Assembly: GCA_966250325.1 (NCBI GenBank)
Contig: CBINGY010000018.1
Span: 11,622-75,621 of the forward strand
From: Jiulongibacter sp966250325
Lineage (GTDB): Bacteria; Bacteroidota; Bacteroidia; Cytophagales; Spirosomataceae
Length of the DNA: 64,000 nucleotides
Direction: 5' to 3'
A program made the translations under genes and the position numbers. The notes below the pieces were generated by a model. That model had not been told where the DNA came from, ran no database searches, and saw nothing but the letters and a program-made list of their open reading frames with translations. Positions 28,174 through 36,155 of this stretch are shown piece by piece (within the stretch, counting starts at the first letter, position 1; each line of letters begins with the position of its first letter).

Positions 28174-28240
28174 CGTCATGAATTAGAATAATCTAATCCA
28201 GTTGTTCTTAAAAGACAGTATTGCTCAAAAAAATACAATT

Positions 28241-28762
28241 CTACTCTACCGCATCGGCCTCGTCCATCGCCGCCATTTGAGCCGCGGTCACCTCATTCAG
28301 GGGCTTGAAATTCCCTCTGCTCAGTTTCTGATCGGGTGTCTCCTCATAGGCAAACACATCCAGAATTTTGGTGGCGTTGATATCCGAAATGAGGTAATCT
28401 TCGGTACGTCCCAGGCGTTCTTCGAGCGACTCATACGCATGCTTCACATTCAACGCATTGATGAGCATGGTGACGGCCGTTTTTTTCTCCTGTTTCGTTT
28501 TTTCATCGTAGATGATGTACTGCACCCGGCATTTAAACCAGATATCGGCCCCGTTGTCCTGCATGAAGACCTCGGCCAATTTCATTTTATTGATGGCATG
28601 CAGCTCAAACGCAGGCTTGGCACCGGCAAAATAATCGTAGGCACGGGCCTCGGCATCGGTGTAAGAAACGGCGTCAAAAAGATACGCCTCGGTGATGCTC
28701 TTCACCCGATCTTCCTCCATTACTTCCTGAAACTTGATCTTTACCTGATACCAACTGGTCAT
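28241..28762 (-). CDS. DUF4494-family protein
   Basis: Cytoplasmic protein of 173 residues starting MTSWYQVKIKFQE, with EAYLFDAVSYTDAEAR and LAEVFMQDNGADIWFKCRVQYI, the features of the DUF4494 family that is almost limited to Bacteroidota. Some family members are annotated from phage or mobile contexts, but this copy lies beside glyA in GC-typical DNA. Molecular function unknown. A strong -7 element precedes it. Confidence 0.85.
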   Translation of the reverse strand: MTSWYQVKIKFQEVMEEDRVKSITEAYLFDAVSYTDAEARAYDYFAGAKPAFELHAINKMKLAEVFMQDNGADIWFKCRVQYIIYDEKTKQEKKTAVTMLINALNVKHAYESLEERLGRTEDYLISDINATKILDVFAYEETPDQKLSRGNFKPLNEVTAAQMAAMDEADAVE

Positions 28763-28798
28763 TTTTTATGCGGTTTTACTGTCCTGAAATCGAAGCCG

Positions 28799-28806
28799 CA
28801 AAGGTA
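28799..28806 (-). promoter_or_regulatory. -7 promoter element of the DUF4494 gene
   Basis: TACCTTTG on the minus strand is a perfect TAnnTTTG match 37 bp upstream of the DUF4494 ATG. T-rich sequence lies upstream. Confidence 0.65.
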
Positions 28807-28889
28807 GTTTTTTTGAGATTGATTGGGGGATTTTTTTTGGGAAAACTGAGGGGGACTCGTGGTGTAACCCTCCTGAAAATGTAAGACTC

Positions 28890-29004
28890 GTTAATCCTTA
28901 AGGCGTCAAGTTCATAAAAGTAACGACGTTTAGTTGTACGGGTTGGTTTTGGCATTTTCATTGGCGTTTCATGTTCAAAATGACATAAAAGTGTTAGGAT
29001 TAAC
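28890..29004. other. Possible remnant cassette left of the array
   Basis: GTTAATCCT at 28890-28898 is repeated in inverted form as AGGATTAAC at 28996-29004, where the first attC-like element begins. This is the same relation that the true cassettes show between their two ends, and the enclosed piece is about 100 bp. A minus-strand reading frame crosses it (28776-29054) with a basic segment PKPTRTTKRRYFYELDALR, but I do not trust it as a gene. It could be a decayed or empty cassette. Confidence 0.3.
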
Positions 29005-29128
29005 GTTCCGACACTATGCCAGTAGCCCTTTTTGCGGGCTTTGTCAGTGTCCAAAAGTACAATTTTTCTGCGGGGTACGCTGTTTAATTTGCTCCTTCAT
29101 AGGATATTGGGCATAGGTGCTGTTAGCT
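28998..29128. repeat. attC-like element 1 (131 bp)
   Basis: Ends are GATTAAC (28998-29004) and GTTAGCT (29122-29128). Inner arms pair as CACTATGCC against GGGCATAGGTG. It lies at the left end of the array; the interior is different from the GTTTTGC-type elements. Confidence 0.7.
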
Positions 29129-29140
29129 ATAGACTTTCAT

Positions 29141-29635
29141 TTATTTCAATCTGACAAGAGTTAAAGTTTTTGTCAAATCTTCATGTTCTTTCAATGAAAC
29201 GACGCTAAATCTTTCTACTAGTTTATGGGAATTAAAAATTTCAAGAATTAATTCAGTCCTAGTTTCTATAATTTTAGTTAGAAACCAGTCTTTAGCTTCT
29301 ATTACATGCATAAATGTGGGTTCATTGCAAAGATTCCCAGATGAAAGTACAAATCTGTCTTTTTTATAAAAAGTCCAGTTTACAGGAGAGCAAACTCTCT
29401 GTTTAGGAAATTTGTGATTGAAGTTAACGAACTTTAAAGTGTCCGATTTAAAATATGAACTGTCTTTATTATCATGAATCCATGGATTTGAATCAGAATG
29501 AAAAACATGCCTTTCATTCTGCTCTATACTTTTCTTGAAAGCCTTAATCAATTCTTTTTTCGTCGGTGGGAAGGATTGTCCAGACGAAAAGTAAGTGAGA
29601 AATAGTATAAAGGATATTAAAGTAACTTCTCTCAT
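29141..29635 (-). CDS. Cassette 1: secreted hypothetical protein
   Basis: 164 residues with a signal peptide (MREVTLISFILFLTYFSSGQS). The mature part is polar and aromatic, with two cysteines in RVCSPVNW and GNLCNEP that could form a disulfide, and a beta-rich C-terminus. No known domain. Fills its cassette: the stop lies 13 bp from element 1 and the start 24 bp from element 2. AT-rich codon use unlike the flanking chromosome. Confidence 0.75.
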   Translation of the reverse strand: MREVTLISFILFLTYFSSGQSFPPTKKELIKAFKKSIEQNERHVFHSDSNPWIHDNKDSSYFKSDTLKFVNFNHKFPKQRVCSPVNWTFYKKDRFVLSSGNLCNEPTFMHVIEAKDWFLTKIIETRTELILEIFNSHKLVERFSVVSLKEHEDLTKTLTLVRLK

Positions 29636-29658
29636 TCCGAGATTTTTTCAAAGCTTAT

Positions 29659-29803
29659 AGGTAACGTTTTGCCGCTTTGCGAAGGCGGGGATTTTTAGCA
29701 CTAAACTTCATTAGATGCATAATCCCGATAGCTATCGGGAGAATTTAGCACTTCACTGTCATAGAAGCACGAAACACCCGCTTTTGCAAAACGGCTGTTA
29801 GCT
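29659..29803. repeat. attC-like element 2 (145 bp)
   Basis: Ends AGGTAAC (29659-29665) and GTTAGCT (29797-29803). Left arm GTTTTGCCGCTTTGC faces right arm GCAAAACGGCT, then GAAGGCGGGG faces CCCGCTTTT. It holds an extra perfect palindrome TCCCGATAGCTATCGGGA at 29723-29740 near the apex, which explains its greater length. Confidence 0.78.
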
Positions 29804-29830
29804 GCTGTGCTTCTTTCTGTCCGTTCCATT

Positions 29831-30793
29831 TTAGCTGTCAAACAATTTGGTTTGTTTATCCTCTTTTTCAGTAATGAGGATTTGAATGTATTTTATTCTT
29901 GGTCGCTTCTCATTAAAATTTCCGTCTTTGTCTAACCTGTCAACAAAACCTTTTAAAAGGCAATTTGAAAATAATGCACTTTTATGCTCTTTTATATTTC
30001 CACTATCAGGGTAACACGTTAGTATATGTCCTTCATAAAGAAATCCGATTGTATTTGATTTTTCATTTCCCCGTGTCGTATGACCAGTCAGTTCAACATA
30101 GTCGTTGTGCTTTAAGTCAGGGAATAAAATTTCATCTTCTTCTTTGGCACGAACAAAAATTGGTTTGTAATTAAAAGTGATTTTCTCTTCGTCTGGTTTT
30201 TCATCGGAAACGCCAATGATTAATTCTCGTTCTTCTTCTACAAGTTGTGCGATTTTTGTAAAAATTGTTTCAGGACAGTTTGCATACAACTCAAGTATTT
30301 CAGGTTCTAACCAAATTATCTCTCCGTTGTCGTTCTCAATTCCAACAAGCTGATTGTTGTCTGCAAATTTTACTTTATCAAATTTTCGTTTTGTCAAAGT
30401 TCCCAAATGTTTTGCAAGTCTTATAACGCTAACAATTCCGTGAAATGCTTTAGAAAATAGCTTTTTGAAGCTAACATCCTTAAAGTCATTCTTGGCAATT
30501 TCTCCTAAAGCACTTCCAGCATATTTACCAATAGCCCAAGCAGCAACAGTCTTTGCTAAAATAATGTCAATGTTGTCGGGAATTTGTGTCCACCAACTTC
30601 CTTTTTTTACTCTAACAGGAATTTCAAATTCAATGTTTTTGATTTGAGGGAACTCTTGATAAAGGAAATAACGAACAAGCTCGTCCAGACCAATTAAAGT
30701 TTGTCCCGCTTTTTTAGCGTCAAGATAGCCGTCCTTTACGAGGTCGCCTTCGTAAACAACGTAGGCTAAAATTTTGTCATCGGTTTCTTCCAT
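29831..30793 (-). CDS. Cassette 2: hypothetical protein of 320 residues
   Basis: Cytoplasmic, no signal peptide. The start EETDDKILAYVVYEGDLVKDGYLDAKKAGQTLIGLDELVRYF is followed by a glycine/alanine-rich helical segment ILAKTVAAWAIGKYAGSALGEIA (about residues 78-100) that could insert into a membrane, then a charged helix region and a C-terminal beta-rich part (VELTGHTTRG, GFLYEGHILTCYP). The overall plan resembles uncharacterised proteins found in defence islands, but I cannot name a family. Ends of its cassette match over 16 of 17 bases in inverted orientation. Confidence 0.75.
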   Translation of the reverse strand: MEETDDKILAYVVYEGDLVKDGYLDAKKAGQTLIGLDELVRYFLYQEFPQIKNIEFEIPVRVKKGSWWTQIPDNIDIILAKTVAAWAIGKYAGSALGEIAKNDFKDVSFKKLFSKAFHGIVSVIRLAKHLGTLTKRKFDKVKFADNNQLVGIENDNGEIIWLEPEILELYANCPETIFTKIAQLVEEERELIIGVSDEKPDEEKITFNYKPIFVRAKEEDEILFPDLKHNDYVELTGHTTRGNEKSNTIGFLYEGHILTCYPDSGNIKEHKSALFSNCLLKGFVDRLDKDGNFNEKRPRIKYIQILITEKEDKQTKLFDS

Positions 30794-30855
30794 ATTTTAT
30801 TTTGTTCCTGTCAAAACCATATTTGTTGTTGTTGGGAGAAGTTACGAAGCATAGC

Positions 30856-30987
30856 AGCTAACGGTCTAGTATAAGAATAGTAGCGGATTTTCACGCACTA
30901 ACTTTTCGGTTAAACACAGACCATTTTTATATTTGCTTACTTTCGTTTTAGCGACTAAACCGCTATTATTTTTATACATTGTTGGCA
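30856..30987. repeat. attC-like element 3 (132 bp)
   Basis: Ends AGCTAAC (30856-30862) and GTTGGCA (30981-30987). Arms AGTATAAGAATAGTAGCGG and CCGCTATTATTTTTATAC pair. The last codons of the DUF2971 gene lie inside this element, as is common for cassette genes. Confidence 0.72.
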
Positions 30988-31562
30988 AACGTTTTTTTAT
31001 TCATATTGGGTATTCCGTCAATGTGTTCATAATCAAAAATTACTATCTTCAATTCATTGCAAACCGCAATTATTTTTTTTCTATATTCACTTTTCAAAGA
31101 TGGACCAACGGTTATGTTTTTTATATCACATACATTAAAATTCACAAAAGTTTCAGCCGTATTAAAAATTCCTCTCCACTCTTTTTCGTGTTTAAATTCG
31201 GTGCTTTTTGAGAAACAATTACCTTTTTTTAAGTTGTCAAAAAGTTCATTTTCTGATTCAGTATACTCAATTTGTTTAAGGTTTTCGAATGGTTTGTCCT
31301 TGATGTTTAATTCTAATTCTATCATTATACCACTATACCAACAGGCGTAATAAGACCATAATAAACGACTATCTCCATTTTCAGTTAGTGACAATGATTT
31401 TAAATTTGAAAAATTAGAAATCTTTTTTTGGAAAGCATCAAATGGGTCTCCAAAATGATTAATAGTAGATAAATAAAACCTTTGATTTGTAATTATATCT
31501 AATGCAAATTTTAATTGGTCATCATTAATAATGGGACGATATTTATAAAATTTCTTAATCAT
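30972..31562 (-). CDS. Cassette 3, gene c: DUF2971-family protein
   Basis: 196 residues. The N-terminal FYKYRP, the LYLSTINHFGDPFDAF-like segment, LLWSYYACWYSGIMIELEL and the later HEKEWRGIF are the hallmark blocks of DUF2971 proteins. Family members are scattered in mobile and defence loci and have no established activity. The start overlaps the end of the preceding gene by 8 bp, and the stop lies within attC-like element 3. It is the last of three genes in one cassette, with the NTase-NADAR gene first. Confidence 0.8.
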   Translation of the reverse strand: MIKKFYKYRPIINDDQLKFALDIITNQRFYLSTINHFGDPFDAFQKKISNFSNLKSLSLTENGDSRLLWSYYACWYSGIMIELELNIKDKPFENLKQIEYTESENELFDNLKKGNCFSKSTEFKHEKEWRGIFNTAETFVNFNVCDIKNITVGPSLKSEYRKKIIAVCNELKIVIFDYEHIDGIPNMNKKTFANNV

Positions 31563-31974
31563 TTTGTTCTAATGAAATTGCAAGTCTCCTCCTCAAAAGA
31601 GAAGAAGTTGTTCTCAAAGAATCATTAAATTCTTTATCTTTTATTTTTCCATTTCTAGCTTTTAAAGCCAATTGAAAAATATCCTCAAGACTATCACATA
31701 AATCTTGTGGTGGATGACCATTTTTATGTAGTAGATAAATTTTTTGACTTAAAGATCTTACCTTACTTGGCCATTTGTCCAAACCACATTCAGGGCTAGT
31801 ACTTGAAGTTAAGTCAATCATTTCTGTATAGACTGCATATTTTTCAATTCTTCTCCATCTCTTGAAATCTCTTTTAAATTGAATTTTATCTCCAAATAAA
31901 GTGGTAAATAATTGGTTTAATATACCACCAGCCAAAACAGCTGTTATAATTGTCATAATGTTTGATCCTTCCAT
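31555..31974 (-). CDS. Cassette 3, gene b: membrane-anchored hypothetical protein
   Basis: 139 residues. One N-terminal membrane segment (IMTIITAVLAGGILNQLFTTLF) is followed by a basic stretch (KRDFKRWRRIEKY) and a helical cytoplasmic domain (LDKWPSKVRSLSQKIYLLHKNG, DSLRTTSSLLRRRLAISLEQ). No family recognised. It overlaps the DUF2971 gene and lies 5 bp after the NTase-NADAR gene, so the three are translated as an operon. A membrane anchor beside a nucleotide-processing protein is a layout seen in several anti-phage systems; this is inference only. Confidence 0.75.
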   Translation of the reverse strand: MEGSNIMTIITAVLAGGILNQLFTTLFGDKIQFKRDFKRWRRIEKYAVYTEMIDLTSSTSPECGLDKWPSKVRSLSQKIYLLHKNGHPPQDLCDSLEDIFQLALKARNGKIKDKEFNDSLRTTSSLLRRRLAISLEQND

Positions 31975-31979
31975 ATACT

Positions 31980-33092
31980 TTAAAAAATATCGTTTCTAAT
32001 ACTACAAAATATTTGACCTAAAATATTTTTTCCGTTTCTATTTTTCCCTAAACCCCAAAACTCATCTTTTGGGCTAACTTCATAAATAGGTTTGTTTTTT
32101 GTGCTCAAAAGTGTTATGTAAACAATTGGGTTCTGTATGACCTTATTTTTAACAATGTTATACATTTTTATAACTCGTATGAAGTCCCAATCTTTTCGTA
32201 GTAAATCTGCCCTTGAACGACCTACTATTGCTGACTCTTTTGGTGTTTCTTGATTTTTTATTAAATTTCTATGTGTCGCATTAATAAATTTATTTGCTTG
32301 ATAACAATGTTCAGCAGTTTGCCATTCTTCATTCTCATACATAACTTTATAAGTACTAAAGTTTGAAAAACAGCCATATTCTTCATTGCTTTTATAAAAT
32401 TCAATAATATCATTATCTGAATTCCCCAAATGATATGAACAGATTGAACTAATTAAGTTAAATAGTTTTAGACTCTCTAATTGAGGATTTAGTTTTTTTT
32501 GAACCTGATAATTTTTATAGAAATAATATAAAATTTCTTCGAAGATATATTCGGTAGAATAAAAAACATTTTGAAATTTAATTTGATTTTTTAAAGACAT
32601 TACTGTCTTGTCAATTTCCACTTTGTCAAGTAAATTCAGTAACCTTTTATAAAATCTTTCTGTTTTCTTATAATTAGCTTTTAAGTCAATGCCAATTTCA
32701 TTTGATGATAAAGCAATTATAAGTGATGAAATTAAATCATTAGATGATGGTAAATGTATTTTGTCCGAATAGTTTGTGTCTGCTTTAGTTTCAATAAAGT
32801 AATTTTCAACAATAAGAGCGTCAATAGAATACTCCTTTCCATTATTTTCAATTACAATTTTTCTTCTTGGAAGATTAGGATTTACATATACATAATTTCC
32901 TTCTGAAACTTTTGGAAATATTACTTTTATTGATTCAACAAATTCAAGAAAAGCTGAATAAGTTGGTAGTAAAATATCTAAATCAGTTATTTCTTTGAAT
33001 TCATTCTTGTTTAATATAGAAAACGCAACAGAACCCCTTAATACGATTGGGTTTTTTATTTCAGTTGATATTTTTTTCAGAAGTTCGTTCAT
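31980..33092 (-). CDS. Cassette 3, gene a: nucleotidyltransferase-like domain fused to a NADAR domain
   Basis: 370 residues in two parts. Residues about 1-165 look like a nucleotidyltransferase fold: RGSVAFSIL (Gly20-Ser21), then TDLDILL (Asp37, Asp39) and a later IDAL (Asp91) that could give the third carboxylate. Residues about 232-366 form a NADAR/YbiA domain, with CFSNFS, EWQTAEHCYQANKFI, DEFWGLG and GKNILGQ in the family order. NADAR proteins act on ADP-ribose derivatives, and some remove ADP-ribose from guanine in DNA within toxin-antitoxin loci. The fusion suggests a nucleotide-modification system with its own reversal enzyme; the function is inferred. Confidence 0.8.
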   Translation of the reverse strand: MNELLKKISTEIKNPIVLRGSVAFSILNKNEFKEITDLDILLPTYSAFLEFVESIKVIFPKVSEGNYVYVNPNLPRRKIVIENNGKEYSIDALIVENYFIETKADTNYSDKIHLPSSNDLISSLIIALSSNEIGIDLKANYKKTERFYKRLLNLLDKVEIDKTVMSLKNQIKFQNVFYSTEYIFEEILYYFYKNYQVQKKLNPQLESLKLFNLISSICSYHLGNSDNDIIEFYKSNEEYGCFSNFSTYKVMYENEEWQTAEHCYQANKFINATHRNLIKNQETPKESAIVGRSRADLLRKDWDFIRVIKMYNIVKNKVIQNPIVYITLLSTKNKPIYEVSPKDEFWGLGKNRNGKNILGQIFCSIRNDIF

Positions 33093-33101
33093 TCAAATGT
33101 C

Positions 33102-33246
33102 TGCCAACGTTTTGCAGCTACCCGAAGGTGGCGATTTCGAAGCACTTCACTGTCAAACAAGCACAAATTTTGATAGAAGCACAAAGCTTGATCCCGATAG
33201 CTATCGGGACCACTGAACCGCCACTTTTGGGTAGGTGCTGTTAGCA
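33102..33246. repeat. attC-like element 4 (145 bp)
   Basis: Ends TGCCAAC (33102-33108) and GTTAGCA (33240-33246). Left arm GTTTTGCAGCTACCC and right arm GGGTAGGTGCT pair, then GGTGGCG with CGCCACT. It carries the same extra palindrome TCCCGATAGCTATCGGGA (33192-33209) as element 2. Confidence 0.78.
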
Positions 33247-33265
33247 CCAGTTTTTCTGTCCTTTG

Positions 33266-34744
33266 TCATTGTTTACCAGTCAGTTCAGAAATTATTGTCT
33301 CTATCTTTTGATTGTATTCGTCAATCTCATTTTGGTATTTGTCTGTGTCTTCGTCTATGGCTTTATAAATAAGTTCGTAACTCTTGATTCTAAGTTCGCA
33401 ATATTCTTTTAGTTTGGTATTTCTCGCTCTAATTGGTAATGGCAAATCAAGGTCTTTAAAGCCGTCAATTAGTTTTATGTTTTCATTCCAATAATAAAGT
33501 CCACGGTCTTTAATTTCAGAAAGGATTTTTTCGTTTGGTGTTCCTTCGGGTAAGTTGTAAACTTCTAAAGCCATCGACTCCATTGAAACAAATTCTTTCA
33601 TTTTCTCATCATATTTTGCAATGTCGTTTGGTAAAGATTTGTAAACCGTGAAAGACGAAATTAATAAAACAACTGTCAATGCTCCGATAGTCGAGAACTT
33701 GATTGCCTTATTCTCAAACTGTTTCAAACTCGGGACAAAAGCATAACCAATAACTAAACCACTTAAAAGTCCGCCAATATGTGCTGCATTGTCAATTCCG
33801 CTATTAGGTTTTAGTCCATTTAGTATGTTGTAACCTACGAAAACCGCAATACTTGTCAGCAGTGCTTTTTTTACTGATTTGTCAAGCAAGTTTGTTGTCA
33901 ACAATGCAAGAAAAACACCATACATACCAAAAATAGCTCCTGAAGCACCAGCACTTATAGTCAAGTGGTGCCACCACAAACTTGTCATACTAGCTGCAAT
34001 ACCTGAAATTAAATAAGCAGCTAAAAATCTTGTCTTTCCCAAATACGGCTCAAGTAAAAGTCCTATGTAAAGCAAAGCATACATATTTAAGAGCAAATGC
34101 AAAATGCCGATATGCAAGAAACAAGCTGTAAATAGTCTCCACCATTGCCCTTCTAAAGTCATTAGTCGGAAATTAGCTCCCCAGTTTAATAAGTCTTGGT
34201 TTTCTGGTAATAGTATATGAACACCCGAAATCACCATTACAATAAATACCAGAAGATTTATATTTATTAGAATTGGTGACACAAAATATCCTTCTGTCGG
34301 CTTGAATACCGAAAAAAAGTCTGTTATCTTTTCTTTTGTTGTTGATGGTGGTTTGCTTAAAATATCGTCTTCTTTTGAAGCATAGCCTTGCCGAAGTTCT
34401 GTAAATTTTGTTTCAATTTCATCTTGAGTCATCACGTTTTTAACTTCTTCTAATTTTGTAAGGAGTGCTTCAACATTCTTTTTGTTTTTCCCCCAGTCCA
34501 TTAGTTGATTTCCAGTGCATTCGCTTTTTATGTTTGCAATTCCATTGTCAATTTTAACCGTAACTTCTTCGCTCCAAGAACTCCAAGAAAATTTTGTATA
34601 CGCGATAAAACCAGTCTCACTTACGAAACTTACATTCCAGTCAAGTTTGAATGCAGCTTCTATTGCAAAAACTAAAAAATGTTCTTTGTCAAGATTGTCA
34701 AGTTGGTAGTCTTGAACGTGTTTAGGTGAAAATCCAAATGCCAT
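33266..34744 (-). CDS. Cassette 4: rhomboid intramembrane serine protease
   Basis: 492 residues. A soluble N-terminal region of about 150 residues precedes a six-helix rhomboid domain with WWRLFTACFLHIGILHLLLNMYAL, the catalytic serine in ISAGASGAIFGMYG and the catalytic histidine in IDNAAHIGGLLSGLVIG. A polar C-terminal tail of about 130 residues follows. It would cut membrane-anchored substrates within or near the membrane. The long extra domains are unusual for a housekeeping rhomboid. Single gene of cassette 4. Confidence 0.9.
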   Translation of the reverse strand: MAFGFSPKHVQDYQLDNLDKEHFLVFAIEAAFKLDWNVSFVSETGFIAYTKFSWSSWSEEVTVKIDNGIANIKSECTGNQLMDWGKNKKNVEALLTKLEEVKNVMTQDEIETKFTELRQGYASKEDDILSKPPSTTKEKITDFFSVFKPTEGYFVSPILININLLVFIVMVISGVHILLPENQDLLNWGANFRLMTLEGQWWRLFTACFLHIGILHLLLNMYALLYIGLLLEPYLGKTRFLAAYLISGIAASMTSLWWHHLTISAGASGAIFGMYGVFLALLTTNLLDKSVKKALLTSIAVFVGYNILNGLKPNSGIDNAAHIGGLLSGLVIGYAFVPSLKQFENKAIKFSTIGALTVVLLISSFTVYKSLPNDIAKYDEKMKEFVSMESMALEVYNLPEGTPNEKILSEIKDRGLYYWNENIKLIDGFKDLDLPLPIRARNTKLKEYCELRIKSYELIYKAIDEDTDKYQNEIDEYNQKIETIISELTGKQ

Positions 34745-34787
34745 ATTTCTGTTTGTTAATTATTGGTTGTCGTCTTTTTAAAATTGG

Positions 34788-34918
34788 TGCTAACGTTGAG
34801 GGTATGGTGCCGTGCGGGAGTACGAGACGATTCTTTATCAAGTTACACAGGACTTTTTTACGAACCACAACCATTCGGAAACCACTAAAACCCGCATGCA
34901 CTATACCATGTGTTATGC
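34788..34918. repeat. attC-like element 5 (131 bp)
   Basis: Ends TGCTAAC (34788-34794) and GTTATGC (34912-34918). Arms GGTATGGTGCCGTGCGGG and CCCGCATGCACTATACC pair. Its interior differs from the GTTTTGC group. Confidence 0.75.
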
Positions 34919-34926
34919 ACCGTTTT

Positions 34927-35427
34927 TTATTTAATCATTTCTAATTGGTATTTAAATTCATTAATCAACAATGGATGACAATCGATCTCATTATCCGTTA
35001 TATGGGTATTATTCATTTGAATTTTATAATCAATATTATCAGTCATTAGTGAACTTATAGTCAAAATATGATTATAATCTTTGTCCTTTAAGTATAAAAG
35101 CAATTCAAAAATAGATACTGAAGCATTTAATGCATAGGAAACTTCCCAATCTGAAAAATCCTCGGTGTCAGGTATCACTTTATCAACCATGCTGATTAAC
35201 GTATCCAACTCCTGCAAATCAATATTTTCTTTATCTTTTGATATATCAATGAATCTAGTTGCTTCAATCAACACACATGAATCGCCCCATTTATCTTTTA
35301 TTTCGAAGGCTTTATAATCAGGAAGCAATCTATTACAAATGTCTAATCCAAACCGAATCCTTTCGGAATCGGTTGCCATTTGGAGTTGCTCATCAACCTG
35401 TCTTTGAAAATTTTTCGGATTATCCAT
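34927..35427 (-). CDS. Cassette 5: DUF416-family protein
   Basis: Cytoplasmic helical protein of 166 residues. LDICNRLLPDYKAFEIKDKWGD near residues 29-50, a central VIPDTEDFSDWEVSYALNASVSIFELLLYL and a later TDNIDYKIQ follow the order of conserved blocks in DUF416 (YjaG-like) proteins. Their function is unknown; in other bacteria they occur beside immunity or housekeeping genes. Single gene of cassette 5; the stop lies 9 bp from element 5. Confidence 0.7.
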   Translation of the reverse strand: MDNPKNFQRQVDEQLQMATDSERIRFGLDICNRLLPDYKAFEIKDKWGDSCVLIEATRFIDISKDKENIDLQELDTLISMVDKVIPDTEDFSDWEVSYALNASVSIFELLLYLKDKDYNHILTISSLMTDNIDYKIQMNNTHITDNEIDCHPLLINEFKYQLEMIK

Positions 35428-35455
35428 TAGTGTTGCTGTCTCTTTTTAAAATGGT

Positions 35456-35586
35456 GCATAACGTTTTGCAGATTTGCGATGGGCGGGCTTCTCAGAACAA
35501 ATGTTCATTCGAAGAACCGAACTTCCTTCAACCACAAAACTGTCTGCGGAGCACAAATCCTGCCTTTTGCAAATGTGCTGTTATGC
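35456..35586. repeat. attC-like element 6 (131 bp)
   Basis: Ends GCATAAC (35456-35462) and GTTATGC (35580-35586). Left arm GTTTTGCAGATTTGC faces right arm GCAAATGTGCT. It belongs to the GTTTTGC group with elements 2, 4, 7 and 8. Confidence 0.78.
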
Positions 35587-35595
35587 CCAGTGCTT

Positions 35596-36006
35596 TTATT
35601 GTCGTTTGGTAAATTGTCCAGCTTCGCTGTCAAATACATTTTGATTCATTCTATAGTAATACCAATTTTTCAGCCTGTCGTAGTTGTTGTCCCGCTCAAC
35701 CTTTTCGCCCCAAACACACTCATTAATTTCAAAGGTCTTTTTGATTACTTCAGCGTCTATTATTTTTAAGTCCTGTTCTATTGTAGTTCTCTCTGAGTCT
35801 GAAAGTGTCGAAAGTATCTCGTCAATAATTTTTCTTGTGTCCATGTCATTTAGCCACTCATAAATTAAGTCTTCCGTATCTGCGTATTTGTCTGCAAAGC
35901 GTTGCCAATTCGGAATTAAATAATTCAGTCCATCATGTTGAACGAAGTCCGCTTTGTCTTTTAGAACAGCTTTTGTTTTGTTTGTATGAGGATATTTTGT
36001 CGTCAT
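35596..36006 (-). CDS. Cassette 6: hypothetical protein
   Basis: 136 residues, cytoplasmic, acidic and helical, with DLIYEWLNDMDTRKIIDEILSTLSD and a C-terminal DRLKNWYYYRMNQNVF. No family recognised. ATG at 36006 is chosen because an in-frame ATG at 36018 lies inside attC-like element 7. It fills its cassette. Confidence 0.7.
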   Translation of the reverse strand: MTTKYPHTNKTKAVLKDKADFVQHDGLNYLIPNWQRFADKYADTEDLIYEWLNDMDTRKIIDEILSTLSDSERTTIEQDLKIIDAEVIKKTFEINECVWGEKVERDNNYDRLKNWYYYRMNQNVFDSEAGQFTKRQ

Positions 36007-36014
36007 AGCATTGG

Positions 36015-36146
36015 GCATAACGTTTTGCGGCTACCCGAAGGGCGGGACTTTTACCACAAAACTTGATTTGAAAAACAAATGTTTGATTAACCAAAAAACT
36101 GTCTTTGGAACACGAAACCCCGCCTTTTGGGTAGGTGCTGTTAGCG
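36015..36146. repeat. attC-like element 7 (132 bp)
   Basis: Ends GCATAAC (36015-36021) and GTTAGCG (36140-36146). Left arm GTTTTGCGGCTACCC and right arm GGGTAGGTGCT pair, then GAAGGGCGGGA with CCCCGCCTTTT. Closely similar to element 4 without the inserted palindrome. Confidence 0.8.
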
Positions 36147-36155
36147 GTAGTTATT

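Noticed and set aside
28202..28807. Long plus-strand frame of about 200 codons
   Set aside because: It lies opposite the DUF4494 gene, which has family similarity and a promoter; the antisense translation shows no domain or composition of a protein.
28776..29054. Minus-strand frame of 92 codons at the left array border
   Set aside because: It crosses from the DUF4494 promoter into attC-like element 1; the basic segment in the middle is suggestive, but there is no family and no clear start.
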